DNA of 64,000 bases, from assembly GCA_963971575.1 (NCBI GenBank), contig OZ020624.1:2857001-2921000 (forward strand), read 5' to 3'. Every line of letters begins with the position of its first letter. Position 1 is the stretch's first letter. The translations under genes and the position numbers were made by a program. This stretch comes from Liopterus haemorrhoidalis. Its lineage: Eukaryota > Arthropoda > Insecta > Coleoptera > Dytiscidae. The notes under the pieces are model-generated. The model did not search any database. It was given only the letters and a program-made list of their open reading frames with translations, and was not told the origin of the DNA. Below are positions 1-10,540 of the stretch, piece after piece.

Positions 1-520
1 GATGTCTGTCGATCTGTCTGTCCGTCCGTCTGTATGTCTGTCCGTCTGTCTGTCTATCCATCTGTCCGTCTGTGTACACGTGCAGAGCAAATTCGGCTGA
101 AAGGATTTTTATGAAACTTCATATTTAAGCTTCTGCTATCAATGGCACGAGTTTATCGACTTTTGGTAAAAATCGGTTGACTAAAAATGGGAGTTTACTG
201 GTGTCGATTTTAAGATTTTTGTGAATATTTCACAACAGAAAAATATTTAGAAAAAAATTATTGAACCAAAGTTGCTATAAAAGCAATAATTAATAACTCT
301 TATTTTAGACGTTTTTTGATAAAACGAAAAATTTCGAATAATTTTTGTAAAATTTTTGATATTTATATGTAACGTTTCCATGGTCATGATAAATAATATC
401 TCTGTTAGAAAATATTAGGTCAAGTTATTTCTACTCTGCTGCTAGAATGTATTTTATATAAGTACTTTATGATGGCGGTTGGTCCTGTGGTGGCCACAGC
501 TGATTTTTTTTGTTTGTTAT
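1..520 (+). repeat. Dispersed repeat family A, copy 1 (truncated by window edge)
   Basis: The window opens in a degenerate TCTG/TCCG microsatellite (about 1-72), followed by a unique tail with ACACGTGCAGAGCAAATTC. The same tail occurs at 53400 on this strand and at 22370-22420 on the other strand. Similarity to the second copy continues to about 520, through a segment reading GGCGGTTGGTCC, whose complement resembles the opposite end of the family (CCGACCGCCA). I infer a non-autonomous element of about 1.5 kb with weak inverted ends. No coding potential was seen. Confidence 0.75.
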
Positions 521-1065
521 TTTTGTTAATCTACCCCTCTTGAAAGTAAAATTAATTAAACTTACAAACTCAAGTAGAATATTATGAATAAAGAATTTAC
601 TTAAATTTTTGCTTTCGTCTGTAAAATGTTTTCGTTGAAAACAATATATCCAAGATTAAAAAGGGATATGTCGGAGGTAGAAGAAGACAGCGTGACAGTT
701 AGAATACGGAAAAAGAAGAAGAATGACGAAAATATTAGTGTGTAGGAAAGCAGAGACAGAGAGCTCTTTGCTGGCTGTGTGATGGACATTTATACAGACA
801 TCTGAATAAGGCCGGGATGTTTATGTTGGACAGACTGCTCTGCCTCTGACGTGAAAATATGACAATGGACTTTATGGTTTATCTTATGTCAACCGGATCT
901 AAGGAGAATATTGCATCTCAACGGATATTTTTATACAAAATATTGACAACAAATTTCAATGTTTAAAAATAAAACTTAATAAAAATAAGACAACAAATCA
1001 TGATGTATTAACTTTAATTATATAATTTAATGTCGACAAATTAACTTTGTGAAAATGTTGTATAT
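521..1065. other. Intergenic AT-rich stretch, no gene recognised
   Basis: No coding or structured feature could be supported. A short phrase, GATGGACATTTATACAGA, at about 782 recurs at 18562, so part of this stretch is probably an old repeat. Confidence 0.5.
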
Positions 1066-1360
1066 TTAATAATGGTTGAAATAAAAAACATTGTAAATTT
1101 TCACTATTTTTATTAACTAACTGCTTACTAGTTTCGGCTTTCGCCATTTTCAAAGCAATGAAATAAGTTACAAACATAACTACTTAAATACTATTTACAG
1201 GTAATGATAATCCTATGAGAGGGGAAGTAGACAAGTCGGACATCTCAATAAGGGTTTTTCCTTGCTTGTGCAATTTTATAATCTAGTGTGCCTCCAATAA
1301 ATTTAATTTTGGACCTTTTGGTAGTGAATGAATAACATCTGGCTTGAAAGTTGTAAAATG
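1066..1360 (-). repeat. Left arm of Penelope-like inverted terminal repeat
   Basis: This is the reverse complement of 2434-2728 with only scattered differences. It holds the 3' end of the nuclease ORF and, on the minus strand, the phrase GGCGAAAGCCGAAAC at about 1138-1152, which resembles a hammerhead ribozyme stem II plus GAAA core. The ORF stops in this arm at a TAG where the other arm reads GAG. Confidence 0.88.
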
Positions 1361-2433
1361 ATTTTCAGTGTTGAGGTGTGCAGCGAATGTGGAATCGGTA
1401 TTTTGTTTCTTCCAGGAGGTTCTATGTTCTTCAATCCGGATGGCAAAAAATCTTCCTGTTTGGCCACAATAAACGGAGTCACACGTGTCACATGTTAACA
1501 TGTAAACGCCACTCTTGTCCATTATGTTTGATTTTTGTTTGTTATTTACTATGAATTTTTTAGTATTATTAACGGTTCTAAATGAAACTTTGATGTTGTT
1601 AGAGTTAATTTGGTTGGCTAATTTGTGGCTGATAGGACCTAGGTAAGGCAAGGAAGCATATTGGATGGGATTAGACTCTTTAATTTTAGGGTATATTTTA
1701 TCCAGGGCTAATTGTTTGAGTTTTTTGGCTAACAGTGTGTCAATTAATTGAGGGTTGTAACCATTATTTTCTGCTATGGTCTTGATCAAGAAAATTTCAT
1801 TGTTGAAATCTACTGTGTTTAAGGGTACTGTTACTAAGCGATGAATCATTCTATGGAAGGCTGCTAGTTTATGTGATGTTGGGTGAATTGAAGAGTTGTG
1901 AATGACAGTGTCTGTATGAGTGGGTTTTCTGTAAATTTTAAATGCGTGAAGGTTTTGAAATTTAGAAATAGTTAAATCCAGGTAGTTTATGGAATTATTG
2001 ATTTCTTTTTCTTTGGTAAATTTAATGTTTTTGTTGATAGAATTGCATTGATTGAAAAATTGTTCAAATTGTCTGTCTGTGCCTAACCAACAGATAATTA
2101 TGTCATCAACATACCTATAATAATACAAAAGTTCTTTTTTAAATTTATTTTGGGAAAATAATTTTTTTTCAAAATAATCCATGTATATTTCGCTAAACAA
2201 AGGGCTTAGGGGGGATCCCATTGCAAGTCCATAGTCTTGCGAATAAAACTTGTTGTTAAATTTGAAATAAATTTGATGCAAACAAATTTCGAAAGCTTCT
2301 AGGAATTCTTCAATTGCGCGGGGTCATATAAATGTTTTTTGAGTATTTGGTTAATGATAGGTATTAAGTCGTCTGTAGGAATGTTAGTAAAAAGATTGGT
2401 TACATCTAAAGAGTAAAAAGTGCATTTAGTGTT
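1283..2433 (-). pseudogene. Penelope-type reverse transcriptase / GIY-YIG endonuclease, 5'-truncated and frameshifted
   Basis: In an intact element this protein would copy RNA into DNA and nick the target. The main frame (1283-2281, 332 residues) has a GSPLSP turn near residue 22, the catalytic YVDD at 57-60, and a C-terminal GIY-YIG domain from residue 258, with GVYMLTCDTC, YCGQTGR and EEHR and the Cys pairs typical of Penelope. Upstream, 2281-2433 encodes RT motif A (FYSLDVTNLFTNIPTD), separated from the main frame by a one-base frameshift near 2315. The N-terminal RT portion is absent, cut off by the inverted arm, and the C-terminus ends at a nonsense codon in the left arm. It is a dead copy with a well-preserved catalytic core. 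The family assignment is firm. Confidence 0.9.
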
Positions 2434-2728
2434 CATTTTACAACTTTCAAGCCAGATGTTATTTATTCACTACCAAAAGGTCCAAAATTAAATTTATTGG
2501 AGGCACACGAGATTATAAAATTGCACAAGCAAGGAAAAACCCTTAATGAGATGACCGACTTGTCTACCTCCCCTCTCATAGGATTATCATTACCTGTAAA
2601 TAGTATTTAAGTAGTTATGTTTGTAACTTATTTCATTGCTTTGAAAATGGCGAAAGCCGAAACTAGTAAGCAGTTAGTTACTAAAAATAGTGAAAATTTA
2701 CAATATTTTTTATTTCAACCATTATTAA
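2434..2728 (+). repeat. Right arm of Penelope-like inverted terminal repeat
   Basis: This is the inverted partner of 1066-1360. Read on the plus strand it continues the C-terminal coding sequence past the point where the left arm has a stop codon, so it preserves a longer C-terminus (PKGPKLNLLEAHEIIKLHK and onward). The hammerhead-like phrase GGCGAAAGCCGAAAC is at about 2650. Confidence 0.88.
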
Positions 2729-2789
2729 CTTTAATTATTTTTAACATACAACAAAAATCTGGTGAATTAAGTTGCTTGGGGGCCCTGGG

Positions 2790-3500
2790 CGGTAAAATTA
2801 AAATACACAAGACTGTTTTTTGGCAAATAGATTAGGGCTGAATGACTCTAAAACCAAACAAATGCTTTTTTCAATACGATCAGTACCAGAGAACAATAGT
2901 CAAGATCGTGTGACTTTTTTGGGGGTTACCATTGGAGCCAATCTCAGTTGGGAAAGTCATGTGGAAGCATTAGCTGTGAAATTATGTAGATCCATATATT
3001 GCATAAGAGGCCTACAATCTAATGATCCCAGGGAGATTCTAGTAATTGATTACCATGCGATATTTGAATCTCACATCAATTATGCGTTGCTGGCATGGGG
3101 ACCTCCACACATGCTCAACGAATTTTCCGTTTGCAACGACGAGTTGTTCGAGTCATTTGTAATCTGAACTATCGACAAGATTGCAGAAAATATTTTATTG
3201 AGTTGGGACTAATGACGTTACCGTCGATATTTTATTGCCTGAATTATATGCATCTCAACAAAGATAATTATAAATTTCAGCAAGAAATACATAATTACGG
3301 AACAAGAGGAAAACATCTGATAAGGCCTACCTACGCTCGTCTCAATTGTGCAAGGTACTCTAAAAACTATTATTGCATTCACTTATAAAATTAAATGTTT
3401 GTCTTATAATCTGTTCAATAGCAAGCTAAAGACCTACTTTAAACACAAACCATTTTATAATTTTAATGAATATTTGACGGATAATTTTAATAATTTAATT
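2790..3500 (+). pseudogene. LINE reverse transcriptase C-terminal remnant
   Basis: Conceptual translations in shifting frames give the region downstream of the YADD box of a non-LTR retrotransposon: a FLGVTIGANLSWESHV block, then SHINYALLAWG, then a C-terminal NYGTRGKHLIRP block and a YSKNYY block. The order matches the longer LINE protein at 44633-45958, of which this is a diverged relative. At least three frameshifts separate the pieces, and the 5' end is missing. A mariner element interrupts it at 3503. It has no active function. Confidence 0.82.
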
Positions 3501-3502
3501 TA

Positions 3503-4249
3503 CGAGGGATGTTTCCAAAGTTCTGGGAATTTAGCTATAATTCTTATTATTTTGTTAATTTTCGTCCATATTACAATGTAGTTTTTCAACATAATCTCCA
3601 TTTAACTGAATACATTTATCCCAACGATAAACTAATTTTTTTAAGCCGTCCTCAAAGAACTGTTTCGGTGTCTCCTCAATCCACCTATTCCAACAGCCTT
3701 GGCACCCAGCACGGCGAAACCTTGCTAACGCCCAAACAATGCAAGATGTCATGAACTTGTCGTGTACCTATCCCTAGGCGCACACTAATTTGACGAATAG
3801 TCATTCGCCTGTCCTCTTTCAGTAGGTCTTCGACGGCAGTAATGTTTCTTTCATTTACCGACGTGCTTGGGCGCCCACTGCGTGGATCGTTCTCTAGTGA
3901 TGTTCTACCGGTTTTAAAACGATCGATCCACCGATAAACAGTACTTTTGGATTCTGCAGACTCACCAAATACTCCTTGCAGACGCTGAATAATTTCTGAT
4001 GTTTTCACACCTTCTTTCCACAAATAGAAAATTATTGCTCTTTGAAGATTTTGCTGCGTCTTCTACGGTTACAAAAATAGTGCTATGAAAACGCGTCTAT
4101 ATCAGTCGAACACCTAAATCAGACTGAACAATATTGCACTAGATAGTTGCATAAACATGTCAAGAATTGTCTGGCACCAATAACATTGCCTATAAGTTCT
4201 GCGTAATTTAATTATACCACAATTCCCAGAATTTAGGAAACATCCCTCG
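3503..4249 (-). mobile_element. Internally deleted mariner element
   Basis: It is bounded by TA on both sides, with terminal inverted repeats starting CGAGGGATGTTTCC and matching to about 28 bp. At 747 bp it is much shorter than the 1.3 kb typical of mariner. It belongs to the same family as the element at 43609-46141. It is inserted in the LINE remnant to its left. Confidence 0.9.
3558..4023 (-). pseudogene. mariner transposase lacking the catalytic core
   Basis: The minus strand encodes the paired helix-turn-helix DNA-binding region (VYRWIDRFKTGRTSLE and RMTIRQISVRLGIG, about 110 residues) up to a WVPRLL motif. It then joins in another frame to the last 40 residues (RWDKCIQLNGDYVE). The whole catalytic region with the three Asp residues is missing. 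Such a product could at most bind DNA; the shift in frame makes even this doubtful. Confidence 0.87.
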
Positions 4250-4994
4250 TAATATTGTAACATATATTGTATGTATGTAGTAATGATAATACCTATATTG
4301 CAGGATAAAAGAAATTCATTGTATTGCTCGTAATCCCATCACTGAATCGTTGAAGTGATGTTTAGGATTTGAACCTGCGTTTATGTGCTCTGTAGATAAC
4401 CATTTTACCACTTTACCACGGTAACTCTTCAAGTAAATAAAATTTATATTTTGTGTCCTATTTTACGATATCTTTGAGTGGTTTTCTTGAGTAACTTATG
4501 AAGTAAAAATGTTTAGTGTAGTTTTGAGAAGTTTTTCAAAGTTACAAGTTGAACTCCGTGAAAAGATCATGGTAATTTCTACACAGTATGTTGGTAATAA
4601 AATCTTTCTAACGTACTTACTTGAACCACTAGAGTTAGATATTTGACGGTAAAAATGAGAGTTCTGCATTATTTATTCAAATCTCGGACTGCTCAAATGA
4701 TATTTCAAACCGTGAATGTTCGTTTATGCTTCATAACATTTGGTTTATGGGACCATCTGATCTCAAAACGTGCCTGCATCTGTGGCTACAACCTTTCATA
4801 CTAGATGACGCTACGTGTCGATTTGCTAATGTATTTCAAATGACCGATTTATTTACAATGGACGAATAATGAACGTTATTATCATCTCAAATTTTATGTT
4901 TAAAATATCTGATGACATGACGTATTGATTACCTACACTAGTAAACAAAAATGAACTTAGTTTTTGTGACACATAGCTGTGTTTGAAATATAGG
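4250..4994. other. Non-coding stretch with a tRNA-like patch
   Basis: No gene was recognised. The only structured item is a tRNA-like sequence on the minus strand at about 4337-4432, listed separately. Confidence 0.5.
4337..4432 (-). repeat. tRNA-derived SINE head (probable)
   Basis: On the minus strand an A-box-like TGGTAAAGTGGTAAAATGG is followed about 35 bases later by GGTTCAAATCC, a good Pol III B box. I cannot fold it into a complete tRNA with a paired acceptor stem, so a SINE head or a decayed tRNA pseudogene is more likely than a functional tRNA gene. Confidence 0.5.
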
Positions 4995-5002
4995 GATAGA
5001 CG

Positions 5003-5743
5003 CAGGGGTATGAAACTCATATACACGGCCTTGAAACGGTTTTAAGTTATATTGCATCCACCGACAGCGCTAAAAGCGTTATTTTTAACCAAAATTTTGA
5101 GAACACTTCATTATCGGCAATTTGCAGCAATTGTTTTTGACGTTGTAATGATAGGTGACAATAAATTGTGATTGTGACAGTGATGAATTTTATAAGAAAT
5201 TTTAAATATTAGCACCACAATTTTTATTTTCAAATGGTGTAGTGTATAATAATTAAAAATATTTTAAATGGTAAATGCAAAAGAAATATAAATAGTGTAA
5301 TAAAAAAAATGGCACAGACTAAATTTAATATGTACAATTATAAAAGTAAATATAAAAGTAAAAAATAAATACTTGTTTATTTATTTAATATGCTTGCTTG
5401 CAAATAAAATAATAAAACTTAATGCTTACTGAAGTATTAACTTTTCACAATTGTAATTAATTTTAATTTTAGGAAATTAATTAGGATAGTTGTAAATAAA
5501 TTAATCATAATTTTCGGTTCAAGGCAATCTTTAATTCTCTACCAAAATTACATTTTATTTTTCAATTTTGGTAGAAAATTAATGCGCGATTCATATCAAT
5601 TTAAAATATAAAAATATATTTGTGTGCACTGCGGGTTGCATACTATCTAATCCTAGTTCATATTACAACCACGAATGTCGCAACTATCGCTGTCCAAAGC
5701 CGTAACGTGGGAGTCCGCTATCTTCCTTGTTTTATAATTTGTG
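5003..5743. mobile_element. Repeat family D (hAT-like non-autonomous element), copy 1
   Basis: The 741-bp element begins CAGGGGTATGAAACTC and is flanked by an exact 8-bp direct repeat, GATAGACG (4995-5002 and 5744-5751). A second copy at 39488-40623 has the same two ends and its own 8-bp flanking repeat. Eight-bp duplications and a CAGGG start suggest hAT, but the right end (TATAATTTGTG) does not mirror the left, so the class is uncertain. No ORF was seen. Confidence 0.75.
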
Positions 5744-5751
5744 GATAGACG

Positions 5752-6059
5752 TATTATTATTTACTAGTGCACCCGTTTTCAACCATGTTGGCAAACACAT
5801 CATTACCTTAATGTGGAACTTCCTCGACGTATTTGACTTCTTTCTCTAGCTATAAGCCTTTCTTCATAAAGTGCACGAACAGCATATACCAAGGCAAGTT
5901 TTACTCAATGCATTACATTTACATTGTTGAAAATAAAGGTAATTTATAACGTTAAATTTATTTTTACATTAATTTACTATTTTTACCAAAATGTATTAAA
6001 AAATATCTCAAGTCAATTTAAATAATCGTGTAAATATAAAATAAGGTCAGTATTATATG
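5752..6059. other. Non-coding stretch before the tandem array
   Basis: This is AT-rich sequence with no recognisable gene or repeat. Confidence 0.4.
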
Positions 6060-7195
6060 GTGATAAATCTGCAAAATATCATTCACATCGGTCAAAGGAT
6101 ATAAGAGTTTCTTGTTTATGCCTACGAAACCCTATGCATTTCTGTATGTAATTATATTTGTAGATTCTTAGAGAATAAATCTGCAAAATATTGTTCATAT
6201 CGGTCAAAGGATATAGGAGTGTCTAGAGGTTCTTGTTTATGCCTACAAAACCCTAGAATTTTCTTTACGGTATTTTATCCGCAGTTTTATATATGATAAA
6301 TTTGCAAAATATTGTTCATATCGGTCGAAGCATATAGGAGTATCTACAGTTTATTGTTTGTGACTACGAAACCCTAGACATTTCTATAAGTAATTATACT
6401 CATAGATTCTTAGAAAATAAATCTACAAAATATTGTTCATATCGGTCAAAGCATATAGGGGTGTCTAGAGTTACTCGTTTATGCCTACGAAACTCTAGAC
6501 ATTCCTATATGTAATTTTATCCGCAGTTTTTTAGAGAATAAATCTGCAAAATATTGTTCATATCGGTCAAATCATATAGGAGTATGTAGAGTTTCTATTT
6601 TATACCTACGAAACCCTAGGCATTTATATTTGCAATTATATTTGTAGATTCTTAGAGAATTAATCTGCAAAATATTTTTCATATCGATCATAGGATATAT
6701 GAGTGTCTAGAGTTTCTTGTTTCTTGTAGAGAATAAATTTACAAAATATTGTTCATATCGGTCAAAGCATATAGGAGTGTCTAGAGTTACTTGTTTATGA
6801 CTACAAAACCCTAGACATTTCTATATGTAATTATATTCGTAGATTCCTGGAGAATAAATCTGCAAAATATTGTTCATATCGGTCAAAGCATATAGGAGTA
6901 TCTAGAGTTTCTCGTTTATGCCTACGAAGCCCTAGACATTTCTATATGTAATTTAATCCGCAGTTTCTTAGAAAATAAATCTGCAAAATATTGTTCATAT
7001 CGGTCAAAGGATAGAGGAGTATCTAGAGTTTCTTGTTTATACCTACAAAATCCTAGACATTTATATTTGTAATTATATTTGTAGATTCTTAGAGAATTAA
7101 TCTGCAAAATATTTTTCATATCGATCATAGGATATATGAGTGTCTAGAGTTTATTGTTTATGCTTACGAAACCCTATATATCTATATGTTATTTC
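6060..7195. repeat. 120-bp tandem array, 10 units, with two-unit higher-order pattern
   Basis: The phrase AAATCTGCAAAATATTG, with variants, recurs at about 6064, 6176, 6298, 6417, 6537, 6657, 6733, 6852, 6973 and 7093. Spacing is about 120 bp apart from one interval of 113 and one short unit of about 76. Full units alternate between a form with ATTATATTTGTAGATTC and one with TTTTATCCGCAGTTT. The pair beginning 6537 and the pair beginning 6973 share private changes (GAATTAATCTGC, TTTTTCATATCGATCATAGG). Each unit also contains a CTACGAAACCCTAGA phrase that resembles the terminus of repeat family B. Confidence 0.92.
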
Positions 7196-7426
7196 AGATA
7201 AATTCAGATAAATTAAATACCAGCCGCTGAAAAATACAAAATGTGTGCATATTGCGAACTATAAATTTGCATGTTACAGAAAACCTATGGGTAATAGAAT
7301 AATTCTGTTTTCAGATTTGTTTTCAACGTATCAAAATACTTCAGTAATACCTAAAAATTTTCATGTCACAAATAGTGTGTTTATCAGTGTTATCATTTTA
7401 AATGCTGATCTTTCGGGCTTCTTTTG

Positions 7427-7735
7427 AGTAGACCTCTACCCACTTATCTTTAGCCAGACGCATATCAAATTCCTGATAAATATTAAAAAGTAGAGGTGAG
7501 AAAATACATCCTTTTCTCACTCCAGCTTCTTACGTATACTTTCCGATGTCCTCTCTATCAGAATTTTCATTGGTAGATTTTTAATTAGGTTGATTTGGGA
7601 ACGGTCAAATTTAAGTGGAAACTGAGTTGCATTTCCCATAGTAGAACTTATAACGTCATAAAATGGAGTATTTTCTTGTTCTTCTAAAATATAACAACAG
7701 TTAGTGTAGTTTTTTTCAAAAGCTAATTTAGATAT
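7427..7735 (-). pseudogene. LINE reverse transcriptase fragment around motif B
   Basis: The minus strand encodes GVRKGCIFSPLLFNIYQEF, matching RT motif B of non-LTR elements (normally GVRQGC..SPLLFN). Just upstream is an ILEEQENTPFYDVI segment in another frame, with a frameshift near 7527. It is truncated on its 5' side by the Tc1-like element at 7737 and is a short non-functional remnant. Confidence 0.7.
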
Positions 7736-8037
7736 ACAGCCTTGTTCATATGTATGGAGCACCCTTGGAACATCTAATAAATAAATGCAATTTATTGCGA
7801 ATTTTATTTAGGAAACCAAATTAAAATACTTTTACACATTGTTTTTAATTATATTTCATAGAAAAAATTTTATTTGCAGCTTTGAACATGTTCGTAACCT
7901 TTTAAATATTGTAGTTTGCAAGTTAATATTCGTTTATATGCGTTAGGTACATAAATGTTTTAGATTAGAATGAGACTTGGGCAAGAATAGAGTGATTTTT
8001 TTTTGTCATTTTGTTCAGTTACTTCCACTTACTAATT

Positions 8038-9083
8038 ATGAGTGTGAATACAAAATGTTTGAGTGAAGTTAAACGTGCACAAATTGTAAGTCTTAGTCAA
8101 AAGGGATGGAGTTAAGAGAAAAATTTTCAGAAAGTAAATTGCTCCAGGAAAACGGTCCAAAATGCTATAAAACGGTTCGCTACGACTAGTTCTCATAAAG
8201 ATAGGCCAAAATCTGGAAGAAATCGTAAGACATCAGAGAGAGAAGATAGAAACTTAATTCGACTATCACTGAAAAATAGAAAGAGAACATCGTCTGAATT
8301 GGCTACAGAGTTTAATACTGTTGCGACTATGAAAATTTTGGCACCAACCTTCACAAAAACTGGAAACTTGATGATTGGGCAAAGGTACTTTAGTCAGATG
8401 AGACAAATATTCAGGTAATTTTGAAGCACAATTATTGCTGCTTAATGAAAAAATTTAAATCATAAAAAATGTTATTGTGAAAAAAAAAAATCATCAGTTA
8501 ATACTGAGACTTAAATTGAGATTATGGTTTATAGCTTTTTGGCACCCCTGGGGTGGTTTATGTAAGACGAAGGACCGGAGAAGAGTTTCAGCCTGACTGT
8601 GTGGTCCCTACAGTTAAATTTGGTGGGTGTAGTGTAATAATATGGGGCTGCATGGCAGCGTCAGGCGTGGGAAAAGTGTTTGTATGCGAGGGAAGGATGA
8701 ATTCTTTTACTTATATCAAAATATTATCGACTGTTTTAAGACCTTCTGTACATAAAATTTTCACGAACGATGACCAATCAACATATTTATTCCAACAAGA
8801 TAACGCACCATGCTATGCAGCTCGAGAATGGTTTCAAAGACAACAAATTTCCGTTTTGGATTGGCCGGCACAGTCTTCCGACTTAAATCCAATTGAGCAT
8901 TTATGGCCAATTTTGAAGAAAAATGTTGCTCAACACAAGGTTCAATCAAAACTGGAACTAGTTAAGAAAATAAAGGAGGAATGGGGTAAAATTTTTGCAA
9001 ATACTTGCAAGAAATTAGTTGCCAATATGCCACAAAGGATAGCTGCTGTTATAAATGCAAGGGGGGGAGTGACAAAATATTAA
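8038..9083 (+). pseudogene. Tc1-like transposase (DD34E type), interrupted
   Basis: It would cut and paste the element at TA sites. The start at 8038 gives an N-terminal HTH (SEVKRAQIVSLSQKGWS, then VNCSRKTVQNAIKRF) broken by a TAA near 8113. The middle of the DNA-binding region is deleted after about 8340. The first catalytic Asp is in SDETNIQ at about 8394-8414, one codon after a TAG that replaces an expected Trp. The C-terminal part (8553-9083) has the second Asp in FQQDNAPCYAA and the Glu in SSDLNPIEHLW, ending GVTKY. Removing 8415-8534 as a GT-AG intron restores SDETNIQ followed by LFGTPGVVYVRRR in phase. All three catalytic residues are encoded, but two nonsense codons and a deletion inactivate the copy. 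Confidence 0.85.
8415..8534 (+). other. Putative spliceosomal intron in Tc1-like transposase
   Basis: This 120-bp insert begins GTAATTTT directly after CAG and ends GGTTTATAG. It contains in-frame stops and separates two codons of an otherwise conserved transposase motif. AT-rich content and size are typical of insect introns. An alternative is a small insertion that happens to have GT and AG at its ends. Confidence 0.6.
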
Positions 9084-9201
9084 ATATATCAATGTTCATA
9101 ATTATTTTGAATAATAAAATAGTTTTCATTATTTAATTTTCTTATTCTTCCAAAAAAATCACAAATATTTAGGGTGCTCCATACATATGAACAAGGCTGT
9201 A

Positions 9202-9790
9202 TATGCTTTATTTGTTAAAATGTGTAGGTACTTTCTTTTCAAAGTTACAAATTTTCTCTTTTGTAGTAGGTCTGATTTTACATTTCCTTCTCCATCTTCG
9301 TACTGAATGTTTTTTATTAAATTTGTTCACAGTTCCATCTTAAAACTATACAATACGTTCCTGTGTATCAAAGGTTTGTCTGTACACGCAAGAAGTTGGT
9401 TTGGCCTTCTGGGAAATTCAGCTTAATGTCGTTCACTACGTCCGCCTACCTTGGCTTCGTATATACCCTCCTTTACCCCTATCCGTACACCCTCATCCCT
9501 TCGTCGTACTTTAGCATGGGCGTTACGTGCGGTTATCAAAATATATGACTTAGAAAATCTCATTCAACTTGTTTAACTTAGTTTCTGCTCCATACGTTAG
9601 GCCGGGACGGGATACCTGCAACACAATTGTTTCTAACACAACTTACAACAAAAATTTACTCAAAGAAAACTTTAATCTTTTGGGGAATGGAAAATAAGTT
9701 TTTCTATACTATCAAAGACAGTGACGGAATTTAAATATATTTGGGAAATAAATGGTTCGCTCTATTATACATACTTTCTATTTTTCTTCA
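9202..9790. other. Non-coding stretch
   Basis: No gene, repeat or RNA was recognised between the Tc1-like element and repeat B. Confidence 0.4.
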
Positions 9791-9838
9791 TTTTTAGGGT
9801 TTTGTAGGTATGACCAAAAAACCCTTATACCGTCATTT

Positions 9839-9842
9839 TGTC

Positions 9843-9893
<51 letters not shown>

Positions 9894-9894
9894 A

Positions 9895-9988
<94 letters not shown>
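9839..9988 (+). repeat. (GTCT)n microsatellite inside family B
   Basis: There are roughly 37 tandem GTCT units with a single GTCA interruption near 9892. The same position in copy 2 has a shorter array with two GTAT variants, and copy 3 has about ten units. Confidence 0.97.
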
Positions 9989-10469
9989 TCGGTAAAAATT
10001 GTAGCCAAACGGCTAAACCTAGAGAGTTGAAATTTTGCATGCTTAAACAACTCTTTGACCCGCACATAGAAAAAATACTAAAACATCTAAAAAACATATC
10101 CCCCTAGAAATATAAACAAATATGTGCTCATTGAAAAAAAAAATATTTTTTTATAATTCTGAGTAGGGTATCAAATGAAAGCCCTTGATACGTGGATTAA
10201 CGATCAAATTTTTATTTTTGCAAAATAAATTATTTTTAAGCGATTTTTGCCAAAATTGTGAAATTTTTTTTGTCCCACACCCTTTAGCCCTGATGGTTTA
10301 AACTAAAAATCTGAAAAAATTGTAAGTAATGTACATTGGTGTGAACCGGAATAGTTCAACAGGAGTTTTTCAGATTAGGTTTCTGGAAAAAAACGCATTT
10401 TTTGTGATTTTTTGCTAATAATGTACAAAAGTTATAGCTTTGTAACACGCCACACTATAACGTGTATGC

Positions 10470-10540
10470 TGGTCTAGAGGTATTAAACGCTGATTTTTCA
10501 TCCAAGTAACCCGATCCGAAAGGGATCGAACCCTGAGAGA
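10470..10540 (+). promoter_or_regulatory. tRNA-like Pol III A and B boxes in family B
   Basis: TGGTCTAGAGGTATTA resembles the A box of tRNA-Glu or tRNA-Asp, and GGATCGAACCC 50 bases downstream fits the B-box rule GWTCRANNC. The corresponding place in copy 2 has TGGTCTAGTGGC and GGTTCGTTCC. This suggests an internal Pol III promoter; activity is inferred only. Confidence 0.55.

Larger units (their letters stand above)
1066..2728 (-). mobile_element. Penelope-like retroelement with inverted terminal arms
   Basis: A reverse transcriptase plus GIY-YIG frame on the minus strand lies between two inverted arms, 1066-1360 and 2434-2728, that are nearly exact reverse complements. Penelope-like elements are the retroelements that combine this RT with a GIY-YIG nuclease, and terminal repeats in direct or inverted order are known for them. 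The right arm is an inverted copy of the element's own 3' end, including the last codons of the nuclease ORF. The 5' part of the RT is missing, so the copy is not autonomous. Confidence 0.88.
7737..9199 (+). mobile_element. Tc1-like DNA transposon, degenerate, with intron-like insert
   Basis: TA dinucleotides flank inverted ends that start CAGCCTTGTTCATATGTATG and match for about 29 bp. The interior carries a plus-strand Tc1-type transposase. The length of 1463 bp suits a Tc1 element with a small extra insert. Confidence 0.9.

Noticed and set aside
601..789. Minus-strand ORF with a Phe run
   Set aside because: It is caused by a GAA/AAG-rich stretch on the plus strand; no domain or context.
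4337..4432. Functional tRNA gene on the minus strand
   Set aside because: A and B boxes are present but no full cloverleaf or acceptor stem could be drawn; kept only as a SINE-like head.
6060..7195. Possible CRISPR array
   Set aside because: Units of 120 bp repeat along their whole length without unique spacers, and the genome is eukaryotic; this is a satellite-type array.
9752..10107. Overlapping long open frames encoding VCLS, QTDR or SVCL repeats
   Set aside because: They are translations of the (GTCT)n microsatellite in family B, open in several frames on both strands, and not proteins.
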